From Acestrorhynchus altus (Eukaryota > Chordata > Actinopteri > Characiformes > Acestrorhynchidae): a stretch of 64,000 nucleotides of DNA. The notes below the pieces were generated by a model. That model did not search any database and was not told the origin of the DNA. It saw only the letters and a list, made by a program, of their open reading frames with translations. The translations under genes and the position numbers were made by a program. Of this stretch, positions 24,373 to 35,221 are shown piece by piece; the stretch's first letter is position 1, and each line of letters starts with the position of its first letter. The stretch covers positions 3,441,456-3,505,455 of the forward strand of contig CM067509.1 in assembly GCA_034509495.1 (NCBI GenBank), written 5' to 3'.

Positions 24373-24381
24373 ATATATATA
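24373..24381 (-). promoter_or_regulatory. TATA-like element of gene A
   Basis: TATATATAT on the minus strand lies about 100 bp upstream of the gene A ATG, giving a predicted start near 24345 and a short 5' leader. About 160 bp further upstream (24540-24550) lies TGGACTTTCCC, one base from an NF-kB consensus. Both are pattern matches only. Confidence 0.4.
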
Positions 24382-24399
24382 CATCTAAATGTCAAGAAG

Positions 24400-25250
24400 A
24401 AAGTCCACCTTTAAGAACCACTCCTGCTCCATCGTACAGAGCTGACACACTAAACATCTACACACAATGAGGAGTTTTCTGCATGAAGTCAGTAGGGAAG
24501 TCACAACAATAAGGGGTTGAGGAGTAACAGGAAATTCAGTGGACTTTCCCGTCAGTTAGACTTTGCCTGTTTAACCTGACCTGCATACAGCAAGAGTTCT
24601 CTGAGCCTACAGCTAATTCCTCAGTGAGTGAGTGAATGGAGAGCAAGCCCCTACAGCACACTTGAACAAGTAAACTATGTTAATGTTGACATATATGACA
24701 AGTCATAGTTCTGATCATTAGTGCTATATGCTGCTGCATGTGGTAGTATTATTCCTTTTTATGTAAAAGGAAGGTGCATTTAAAATGCACATTTCACTTT
24801 TTAGAATTTTATTTATGAAATATTAAGTTGTATTTAAAATATACTGTATATAATATTTCATTTATAGTTAAAGCACATTACTATTCAAGCAGTGTAAAGC
24901 AAATAATAGAAGCATTGAAATGTGTAGTGAATATAAAATATGACAGTTTACAGATTTTTAAATGAAATTCTGAGCATTGTTCTGACATTATCACAAAAAT
25001 AATAATAAATGAATAATAGTAGTAGATGATGATGTCGCAGTATTATAAGTATTATATAGAGATGCAGTAGTTTTTTTAAGTCATGGAAATATTTTAGTCT
25101 TAATCTAAAATAAAATGGAAAAATAAACAGTACTAACCCAACTCTTTTAGTCTTTATCCACGTTCTTCTGCTTGTTTTCTCTATTTGTTGGTTAAGATAT
25201 AAATAGTAACATGAACCCTATAAAAGAAACTGTGTCAAATCTGTCCTGAC
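24400..25250. other. Intergenic, upstream of gene A
   Basis: Putative promoter-proximal DNA up to about 24600, then AT-rich sequence with no recognised gene. Confidence 0.4.
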
Positions 25251-25254
25251 CTGT

Positions 25255-25480
25255 TCCAGTGTAGGTGGATGGATGTGTGAGCGATGCTCCTTGCTCAGCT
25301 CACACCTCCTCAGAATGAGCCTCCAGCTTTGACGTGATCACATTTTCAGTTTTGGGTTTTCCACCACCTCTTTTGAAAACATTTCTCTGCTAAGAAACAG
25401 CAAAGATGCCACCTTTTCTTCGGAATGCGGGTGAGGAAGCCAGCGGTTTTGTTATGTGTGAAACATCTGCACAAATGGTG
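25255..25480. repeat. Dispersed repeat, copy 1 of a close pair
   Basis: This 220-bp block ('cagtgtaggtggatgg' to 'gtgtgaaacatctgc') is clearly homologous to 26337-26552. The pair lies about 1.1 kb apart in the same orientation. Confidence 0.75.
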
Positions 25481-25535
25481 GTTGTAGTTTTCATCAGAAA
25501 GTATAGTCAATTTGGAAATGGGCAGGAAGTGGCTT

Positions 25536-25536
<1 letters not shown>

Positions 25537-25605
<69 letters not shown>

Positions 25606-25620
25606 TGTGTGTGTGTGTCC
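25537..25620. repeat. (GT)n microsatellite
   Basis: About 40 GT dinucleotides with a few GA interruptions. Confidence 0.95.
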
Positions 25621-25689
25621 TAATGCCATCAACCAATATACACCCAAAGAGTAATTTATTAGAAACACAAAAGTAACTCTCATTCTACC

Positions 25690-26335
25690 ACATTCCACAT
25701 TCCACATTCAATCTGGTGATTGGAATCCAGTAGAAAACCATTAAAGAACATTGTTGTGTTCATGAAACCAGATTGAGATGTCCTTTCCTTTGTGACATGG
25801 TGCACCATCATGCTAGAAGAACCTGTTAGAAGATGTGACCTGAAATTTGGTCAGGAAGGGATACACATGGTCAGCAACAATACTCAAAATGCCTGTGGCA
25901 GTCAAGCAATGATTTCTTGTGTCCAGTAAAACATTCCCCCATACCTTCACACCACCTCCATCAGCCTCCATCACCCAAACTTTTTGTGTGCTTGAGCAAA
26001 AATGCACATTCAACAGACCAGGCCTTGTCTCACTTTTCAACTGTCCACTAATTGTCAGCATGAAGGTTAATCAGGCTGTGCATTCTGCATATATTGTCTG
26101 CTCACCACAAGTGTACACAGTGGTTATCATTGCCTTTCTGTGAACCTGAACCAGTCTGACCGTTCTATCTTGACCTCACTCTTCAACAGGGTGTTTCTTT
26201 ATTGTACCGTTCTGAGTAACTCTGGAGGCTGTTAATCCCAGATCAGCAGTTCTGGGAATACTCAAGGCAGCTCGACTGACCCCAGTAATAATATCATGCT
26301 CAAAACCACACTTTTTTAAAAGCATGCCTGACTTG
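25690..26335 (-). mobile_element. Interspersed repeat of DNA-transposon type
   Basis: It contains GGTTATCATTGCCTTTCTGTG and other blocks I associate with a long teleost repeat. It has no intact ORF. It is bracketed by the two copies of the 220-bp repeat, so the whole 25255-26552 may be one composite element. Confidence 0.45.
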
Positions 26336-26336
26336 C

Positions 26337-26552
26337 TCCAGTGTAGACAGATGGATATACGAGCTCCCTGCACATCTCACACCTCAGACTGAGCCGTCAA
26401 CTCTAAACCCACATTTTCACAGTTTTGTGAAGGTTTTCAGTTTGTCACCTCCTTACGAACATTTTCTCGATAAGAAACAGTAAAGACGCTGCCTTTTCTT
26501 CTGAATGTGGGTGAAGAAGTCAGCAGTTTTGTCATGTGTGAAAGATCTGCGT
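26337..26552. repeat. Dispersed repeat, copy 2 of the pair
   Basis: Same orientation and similar sequence to 25255-25480, for example AAGAAACAGTAAAGACGCTG here against AAGAAACAGCAAAGATGCCA there. Confidence 0.75.
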
Positions 26553-26729
26553 AAGTGATACTGTAATAATGCTTACATTTGGATAAAACAAATAGTTAAA
26601 AATAGCTGTTTTTCATGGATTACTAGTTCGTGTCAGTGTGTGGTCAGTTATTAACGTGAAAAAAAAGACTTCATTGATGTCCTTTCAATTATTTGAATTA
26701 TTTGAAAGACTGTATTCACAGTCTTTGGT

Positions 26730-26935
26730 TGTCTTCAGATTTCATTATGCCATGTACAGAGTCAAGGCCTCCAATGCCAGAAGCAGCAAAACAACCCCCC
26801 AAAAAAATCTTTGAACCTCCACCATTTATGATTGTATGGCCTCAAAGGTTCCTGCATCATATTTCCATATTTACATTTATCTGTTTGGATAGAACCCATG
26901 TTCACCCTCTGTTCACTGTTCCCTAGACTATCACA
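26730..26935 (-). mobile_element. Tc1-like fossil
   Basis: 'gccagaagcagcaaaacaac' followed by 'aacctccaccattta' resembles, on the minus strand, a Tc1-family transposase region common in fish. It is broken. Confidence 0.45.
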
Positions 26936-26939
26936 CGTA

Positions 26940-28730
26940 ACAAATAGGGACTCATCCAATTTTTTTGTTGTGGTTGCTAAAATAAGACATGTTTTAAATT
27001 CCAGATACAGGAAGTGCTGTCATAGCAGAGGCTGCTGAGTTGTCTGGAGTGATCTGAAGTCAACCAGGCGTTTGATCAAATGTGAAGGATGTTGGGCATT
27101 CACCAGGGCATAGATCTGGTAATTTCCCCACCTGTTGAGAACCTCTTCACTCACATTAGTATACAAATTGAAGGAGTTAGAGGCAGCAGAAGCAAAAAAA
27201 ACCCATGAACTGTGGGATGGTGCCATGGAATGTGAGTCATTTGAGGTCAAAGATGTTCCTAGAGTGGTTCCCACAGTCTGATATGCACCTATCAGCCGAG
27301 AAATCAAAACCACTGTGAAGTAAATAACATTGATTATCTGATTACAGTGCCAACACTGAAGGGCTGGGATCTACATATTGAGCAGCAAGTGAACAGTCAG
27401 TTCTTGAGGTTGTTGTGTTGAAGAAGGAAAATGATCAAGTGTAAGGATGTCTGTGATGGTCATCATACCACAACCAGCCACACCTTTGCACTGTCCACAT
27501 GTGGTTTTATTGATATGCCTGTGATCTGCGGTTAGTGAACATCTCTCTGGTTTGTACATTCAGGGAGTCTGAGGATCGTTCTTGTTTCAACACCTTTGAG
27601 TGATTGGCCGATACATATAGAAGGAGATGAGGTCCATCTCTAGTGCCTGGGGCCAAATGGCAGCAGGATCCGTCTCACCAGAGTTTAACCTCATGGTTAT
27701 TTCCATAGTTTGACAAACATTTATTCACCATTATTTAAAATTCACGACATTATTCTAAGACGATCCTAGACTACTCAGATATGTCTTCATTTGAGCCTTA
27801 AATACTTACAGAATTTAGATATTTGTATAAATATGACCATGTTTCCCCAAACATTTCCTTTTACATTTTTTTTTTGGACAATAAAAAGGACAATAAAAGC
27901 AGTTCATATATCAGAACTCCTGATATTGATCATCCAGTGCAATCATTCTGACAAGTTATTTGTTATTTACAGTGGTCCAAATAACACCAAATAAATAAAA
28001 TGTCCTTTAATATCTTGTTATTTACGTATCAGTAATAGCCTTCGCATGACTGATATTTGAATGCTGTGAGATCAGTCGAACATATCCATGTGCATCATGT
28101 CTGTAGGTTACTCTGATCCTGACTTAAGGCGCCTCGAAAAGATGCTATTGGTTAAGGGATGAAACATTTGAGTTTGCTTATAACTAATTTTAGGAGAAGA
28201 ATTATAATCTCTGTCAGAAGCCAAAAGTGGTTCCTTCGAATGAGAAGCAGCTCTTCTGATGCGAAAAATGGATTTCTCTTCTGTGGTTACCTGCAATGAG
28301 GTCAGGTTGGTTGGTCAAAGAGAAAAAAGAAGTCCCTTTCCAGACCTGTGGTTCCAGCTTGCTCACACTTCTGAAAAACAGGTTTATTTTTAATTTAGGC
28401 AACCAGGTCATTTGATTGCATGGTCTGGAACAATAAAAAAGAACAACTGAAAAGTGCAGCTTGTGTTTCTACAGGTCCTCAGGCTATATTAATGCTGGGT
28501 AAAGAGATTACAGTGCCGTATTCTGACCCTGGAATGGCTGTGTGCTCCCCATTCCCACCCCATTCCCACCCCTTATGCTGAGATTTCTTGTCCTTTGCGA
28601 GTCATAAATTTAACAGACATCCTAGAGTAAAATTTAATCCACCTCCCCATGTAAATCCTGTCTGAATAAGGATGTCTTGGCTATGGACATGCTGTTCATG
28701 CTATTGCACACCATACATTGAATTTCTTTT
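26940..28730. other. Intergenic, no gene recognised
   Basis: Short ORFs on both strands lack recognisable motifs. 27020-27310 looks like repeat DNA but I cannot name a family. Confidence 0.35.
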
Positions 28731-28734
28731 TATT

Positions 28735-28915
28735 AAAAATGGTAAACTGTCATATTCATTATTTTTAAAGTGATATATTTCAAGCCTTTTCTTGATTTCA
28801 TGTTGATACTGTTTAGTCATTCATTCAAACTGAAGACTAAAAACTGAGTCACACGAATCAAAAGTGAAACAAAAAAGGCTTGAAATATTTAATTTTACAT
28901 GTAATGAATATGAAG
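28735..28915. mobile_element. Copy of the GTGCATCTCAAAAAATT family (interior)
   Basis: It shares 'aggcttgaaatattta', 'ttacatgtaatgaat' and neighbouring blocks with 5147-5466 and the gene B intron copies; the termini are not clear. Confidence 0.5.
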
Positions 28916-29219
28916 ACACAACATCAGCTGGAACATGACCAACTTTAAAGGTTGGAATGTGGTTGAAATAATGTCATCAAGTCTTTACAGGTCTGCTTTA
29001 TTTCTGACCAGAAAATAAAACGAACCACAAACGCCAGGAACCCCAGGAAATGCATAAAAGTAGAAATATGTTAATTGGGCAATTAGATTAGATCGTAGAT
29101 TAGTGTTATATGTTAGTGCTGTAAATAAAACACAAAAACAAAGAGAATGACATTCTAAGTAATGTATAATTTCAAGCATTAAATAAAGCTACATTTTTTT
29201 AGCTACATTAATGCAGTCA

Positions 29220-29390
29220 ATCTGTGTGGTAATACATTGGAGGAAGTACACTGGCATTAGGCAATAAGTTCATGTTCATCTGTTCCAGTGAGTCCTATTC
29301 TTTTGGCAATACTTCACTACAGGGACTAGACAAGCTGTTTGCATTCGCACATCTGTCTCAGTAATATGTGCAACTTAAAGTAGCTGGAAG
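29220..29390 (+). mobile_element. Fragment of the MITE-like family of 1385-1885
   Basis: It contains TTCATGTTCATCTGTTCCAG, CTACAGGGACTAGACAAGCT and 'cgcacatctgt', in the same order as in the long copy. Confidence 0.65.
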
Positions 29391-29465
29391 TAGCATTAGT
29401 GACAAGTTGCAAGTCAAGTCTGAAGTCTATTTGTATGTGACTTAAGTGCACATAAATCGAGTGTC

Positions 29466-29469
<4 letters not shown>

Positions 29470-29518
<49 letters not shown>
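29470..29518. repeat. (AG)n microsatellite
   Basis: About 24 AG dinucleotides. Confidence 0.95.
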
Positions 29519-29519
<1 letters not shown>

Positions 29520-29521
<2 letters not shown>

Positions 29522-30160
29522 ACCAATTACCAATGCTATTCATACACATACATTTTATTGAATGTGTTTTTATTTTATTTTATTTTTTTCATGAAAGCAG
29601 TTCATGGTCATCAGACTAATAGCATAGTACGAAAAACACACATCTTGTTACATCCACTTACATTCAGAATCCGTTTTCATTCTTTCTCCTATAACGTTAC
29701 CATGTCAGGGATGTGATTGGATGACAGTGGTGATACAAACACACACATTCAGCTGCATATTCCGACTCGTCCTCAGTGTCACTTTTACCTGAATATCTGC
29801 TCCCGTTTACAGCTTAAAGACTTTCCTGAAGAACACGCTTTGTAAGGCTACATAACAGCTCGGGGTCCCAATAACAATGTTGACCTTTCTGTCCTTTCGC
29901 AGATATATTTTTACTGAAATTAGACATGAACACACCTGAGAAATACTAAACACCTGTATGCATTCGCCAGAAATGTGGTTTGCATTGTTTTGGTCAAAAG
30001 CAATAGCAGGTTCATTTACAATAAATATCTCTGCCGCATCACTGGAGTGCCTGCTGTGGTTCTGCAGTAACCCTTCAAGACATCAGTGACATCACACTCC
30101 AAATGCATATTCCACGTTGATATTTCCTGGAATGGACTGAGTTAGGACAGACTTTAGAAG
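29520..30160. other. Intergenic, no gene recognised
   Basis: AT-rich with no visible exon, transposase or RNA gene. Confidence 0.35.
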
Positions 30161-30164
30161 TCTG

Positions 30165-30444
30165 AGCTAAGGGATGTTTAAACTACGAAACTTACTGTGG
30201 GAAGTGCCTTGGCCTCGTAAGCCCCCCCTTTGAGAAGAAATGACTGTCATAAACTGCCAACTCGCTGACCACTCGCTGACCACTTGCTGACCACACGTCT
30301 GTGTGGTTGGTGTGGCGCAACACATAACAGCACCAGTGAGCCACCTCAACAAGTGGGAGACCGGATACTTGGGCCCTGTACTGTGACTAACCTGGTAAGT
30401 CGCTCTGGATAAGAGCGTCTGCTAAATGCCATAAATGTAAATGT
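30165..30444 (+). mobile_element. SINE-like element
   Basis: It ends with AAGTCGCTCTGGATAAGAGC followed by 'gtctgctaaatgccataaatg', a 3' tail shared by many fish SINEs. The 5' limit is uncertain. An internal GCTGACCAC motif is triplicated near 30263-30293. Confidence 0.65.
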
Positions 30445-30846
30445 CTACAGCGACAAATCAGACTATGTCAGGCGTCCACAAGGAGTATAATGGTACACAA
30501 AGTCACAGTTTGCACTTGGGAGACAACAACAAAGACATTTTTGGCCTAATATGTAATGATAACATCAGTCTGCAGTAGTTAGTTACATGTATATATCAGA
30601 AATAGAAACCCAAGGATGCCTCAATCAACACACACTTGCGAGAAGCAGCTGCAAATCTCTACTGAGTAAACAGTTCACCTGATGTTCATGTTTTTAGAAT
30701 GTGGGTGGAACTGGAGTCCACGGGGGAAAAACAGACAGAGACGGGGAGAACATGGAAACTCCACCCAGATAGCGCCTTCACCCCAGTGTCTCTTCTGGCC
30801 AAAACCTGTTTACTGTGTTTGTTTTTCTATCAAACGTATCTTTGCT

Positions 30847-30852
30847 TTTATT
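30847..30852 (-). terminator. Candidate polyadenylation signal of gene B
   Basis: AATAAA on the minus strand, about 435 bp beyond the gene B stop codon. It is a single hexamer in AT-rich DNA, so the support is weak. Confidence 0.3.
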
Positions 30853-31286
30853 GAAATACATCCTTCTTATTTCCACAATTGAATGGAGATCCTGGTGAAG
30901 TTGTTGGACCACGGTAACATTCCTGACCACTTTTCTGAATGATCAGTTCAATAGTTGTGCTATTTTGTTGAATAGCCAAGCTCTCAGTGATCAGTGCAAG
31001 CTAAGCTCACATTGGTTAATGCTGCACAGTGATGACCTGCCCCCACAGCTGTCAACAGAAGCTGAAAGTATACATCATCTGCATTTATACTGGTCTTCAG
31101 TTCTGCAGACTTCATCCTTCAAACAAAGGCCAAAATTCGTAATGCTCTTCCAAACATCTAGAGGAATTCTTCCAGCGCCAAGTTCATAGGGGAACTCTCA
31201 GAATGCCGAAAATCGGTACACTTGGTATGTCGTACCAGATGTTGTGAGTTTTTCCGACCTCAATAAAATCAACACAGTATCTCACT

Positions 31287-31717
31287 TCACACATTCAGAA
31301 GAATGTTCCTCTTTGAATGAGGCTTAGCTTTGCCCCTCACTGGCATGTAGTAGTGCACCTCCCTCCAGAAGCGAGTGGGCAAGGTGAACAACGTGAGAGG
31401 CTTCTCTGCGTCTTTCTCTGTCCCTCTCTGGCCTGAGCACTTTGGCTGGCACCTCCACGTCCTTCTCTTCTCCCATGCCTTCACAGCCCCCTGCCTCTCC
31501 CGGAGCAGAAAGACTGACTCAGGGAGGCTCAAGGGGTCGCTGACCTCTTCCATCTCCAGCAGCACCACCTTGAGAGAGCCTTCTATCAAGGCCCGATGAA
31601 TGCCTGCCTGTTGCTCTAACCACTCCACCCCCTCTGACCTGCAGAGTGAAGAATGTGTGTAGAGAAGAAGCAGTCGACGGCAGCGGCTCAGTGTTTCCTC
31701 CACCACGTCCACCACAG
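31287..31717 (-). CDS. Gene B exon 10: TIR second half and C-terminus
   Basis: Acceptor gtcgttccag, phase 1. It encodes AVVDVVEETLSRCRRLLLLY, IHRALIEGSLKVVLLEME, LPESVFLL and box 3 FWREVHYYMPV, then 16 residues to the stop. A basic, Gln/Lys-rich stretch of about 25 residues before FW is longer than in gene A. Confidence 0.9.
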
Positions 31718-34700
31718 CTGGAACGACAAGGTGAGACAGAAGAGGTGTAAAGCTTTGACATGAAATTGCATATAGAACCATGATTCCTTTGAATTCAAGG
31801 TTAATAAAGTTAAATTCACCCATTATAAGGGTAGCCTAGAAAATAGCTGAATTTTATATGGACAAAAGTATTGAGATACTTGCTTATTCATTGTTTTTGT
31901 TGTGTTTTTTCTTTTTAATTCCAAAATTCGAGGGTATTTAAAGAGTCTGTTCTCCTTTTACGTGAGTCTACTTATCCGTGAGAAGGGATGTCCGCAAAAA
32001 TTTGGACATTGTGTATTTTGTTGATTTTTGATTTGAAAAGAAGTAAAAATGATCTGCAAATGTCCATTAATGTGTACTTTATTTTTAAAGGTTAGGTTCG
32101 TGGTGGATTGTGATGTTGTAGACGCCAAACTCTTTTTGGCTTGGGGTTCTTAGACTGACTGAGAAACATTTGCTGATATTTAATGGAATCCATGAACCTG
32201 TTTTCCGTTTCCTGTGCCACTGGCTGCCACGCAACCCCAAAGATAATTATACACTGACCTGTCAAAAGTCATGGGATATCAGTAATTAAATTGAATGTGA
32301 ACTGCTTCAAGTGGTCACCAAGCAGTGAGGTGAAGCAGGCAGTGGTCAATGACATGTTTAGGCAACCCATGCGACAACAATACACTGCAAACCAGTATGG
32401 AACCACCAGCAGCCTGCACAGTGACTTGCTGATAGCTGAGGTCTATGGCATGCGTCGTGTTATGTCTTATTTTTCATCAAATGCCACTCCTTTTTCCTAT
32501 AAACACACATTGAGTGCATCTAAAGAGTTCTATTTATATCAGTTTTAGTATTTCTTTTCAAAATGTCTCTGGTTATTGTCAGTGATGCGCAGTAAAATGG
32601 TGCACCATTAGTCCTTTATCATCTTAACCTGCTCTCATATCATGCCATTAATCTTATAAGGCAAAAAACAATAATTCCCCCCAAAAAAACAAAAACAAAT
32701 ACAAAACACTAACATAGAAACCTTTTAAATTCTTCATAAACTATTCATGAACGTTTACTCTGCTCAGGAACAGTTTCTTTAAGGCACTTCACCTTGTCCG
32801 GGGAGACTATTCCGGCCCAAAATGAAAAGCCTGTAGCCAAAGTGACCCTCCAAAACTTGTGGCAAGGTCTTCAAAGCAAAAATCTCCATTGCTTCATTGG
32901 AAGTATCCCCTTGGAACTGTGGGTACACAACGTAAGCGTCATACAGCTTACCATCACCATCTGGAGGAAAGAGTGAAAATCCATATATTTGGTTCATTTT
33001 CTAAAAATGGAAAGTGCAACACAGAGCTCAAATGAACAATGACATATGTGATCAAAGCTGGGTTGTGAGGTGGTCAGACTTCAACCGTGTTCCAAAATAG
33101 TGGGTAAAGGGCCTTATGGCATTAATGGAGATTATATTTATTAGTAAATAATCTTAGTTTTATGAAGCAGAGATTTTTAGGGGTATGTGAGTGTGTGAAC
33201 AAGGATGGAAGGGGAGCCGAGTAGAGGAGGGGCTAAGAGCAAGGGACGGAGCAGAAAAAGGTTTATTTCCATATAAAAATTCCAGCCCTGATGGGCAAAT
33301 GCCCCAAAAACTACCCAAATGACCTTGCTCAAAAGGTCTGTGCATTTTTATGGAAGTTAAGGATGTTCTCAGACGGTAAAGCTGCCCATTCTTTTTGGCA
33401 AAATACCTTCAGTTCCTGTCAATTCTTGGGCTGTCTCACATTAACTGTACATTGAGATCTCCCCAAATGTGAGGAAACGTATTATCGTTCATATTCCAAG
33501 AAAAAACAAAATCGCAAAATTCTGCCAGGGTATGTAAACTTGAGCTCAATTCTATACATATTTCAATATTCTATTAAAACATCTTTCTATTGATAAGGAC
33601 AGGAATGTCCAGGTTGTCAGTGAATGTGAAAGGATCAGTACTAATGCCTAAGGCCTGTTTGCACATGCCTCATTTGTCTTTTTTTTGTGCGTCACCACCT
33701 TCCTGTTTTCCACCCTGTTGCCGAGGAAGCCGTTTGTGGTGGGTTATTCTATATACTCAGCATTTTTTTCATATTTCTTTGAAGACAAGTGTTAAAATAG
33801 GAAAGGGGGGGTGGGGGCATGTTTCCGGCCGTGTGGCCTACCTGTGCTTTCATAAAAGAAAGGGCAATGGGTCCTGAAAGCCAACGTGAGCTCCACCTTA
33901 AACACTCTATACACTAACACTCCCGTGATGAACAGCAGGGCCAGCATGATCAGCGGACATACAATCGGCACGAAGAGATCGGGCTCTGTTGAGAAATCAA
34001 TAAAAGGACATTTTTTATCATCTCAATTCAAAATGATTTCAGTGCCAAATCTGACTTCTTTTTTTTTTTTTTATGTTAATTACATTAATTACATGTAATA
34101 CTTTCAATAATACGTTTAACATGTAAGTGAATGTATAAATCCGCTTTTCACAACTGATGTACAGACATCAAAAATAAGATGATGATGAAACACAAAACAA
34201 AACAGAAACTCCCCACTGAACCAAAAGGTGACCGTGGCAAGCAAAAAACCCTCAGAGCTGGAGGGACACCCCCCCCCCCCCCCCTTCTCTGGTCAAACTA
34301 CTCATACATTACTGTATCATTATAATTGATACGGGGACACTGGACCACCACGTCTGCTGTAATGCTCTGCGGTATATTGAGAATAACTACTTCTGCTACT
34401 AACAAGTAATCAAGTAATTGCAAAACAACAGTTCTGACACTTAAGGTGTACAACAAAGGGTAAGGAGGGGGTGAATATCAAGAAAAATGACATTACACAA
34501 TCCATAATCAATAAAACATAACTACGTAAAAAAATCTTTTACACTACATTTTAAATGGAGCATTTATTATCTACGCAGATTATACTGCCATTCTGTGGTT
34601 GGCATTATGCCCATATTAGGATCTTCAGATCTAAGCTGGAGTGATATATGACAGTCAATTTTCAAAAACTGAAAAATTAAGAAAAAATTGCCGATATCCA

Positions 34701-35190
34701 GCCACGCCATGAACAGAAACATTCAAAACTTGGATTTTTTTTTTATTTTGTGCACAATAAACAAGACAGACCCACGCAGCACCCACACAAAACTCACTGA
34801 CTGACCACCAAAGAGGGAGTGAGCCAGCATTTATTTGTTTGTTTTTTATTGCATAAAATAACTGTAATGCATCTCCTTTGCACCATATGAAACTGGATAT
34901 GAAAATGGATTTGTTCTTAGTCCTTCTCTGCTTACTTCTCTTTTGCAGAGATTACTGCTTGTATGTTGTATTACGTTGCATAATCTAAAATCGCCCAGCA
35001 GTGGAAACTGTGCGGTCTGAAATGGCCACAAAGTTCTGACGAGGCAGAGCAGTTCAGTTTTTTCTGACTCTTATCTCCGTGTGTAATCTGACTTTTCTTA
35101 CTGACAAAATTACACATCACATCAATGAGATATTTATAATATTAGCAATAAGGATGACAGCCCCTGTAAACCCATAAACACCCAAGCAAA

Positions 35191-35221
<31 letters not shown>

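Noticed and set aside
25346..25707. Thr-His and Val-Cys rich ORFs on both strands
   Set aside because: Caused by the GT/CA microsatellite at 25537-25620.
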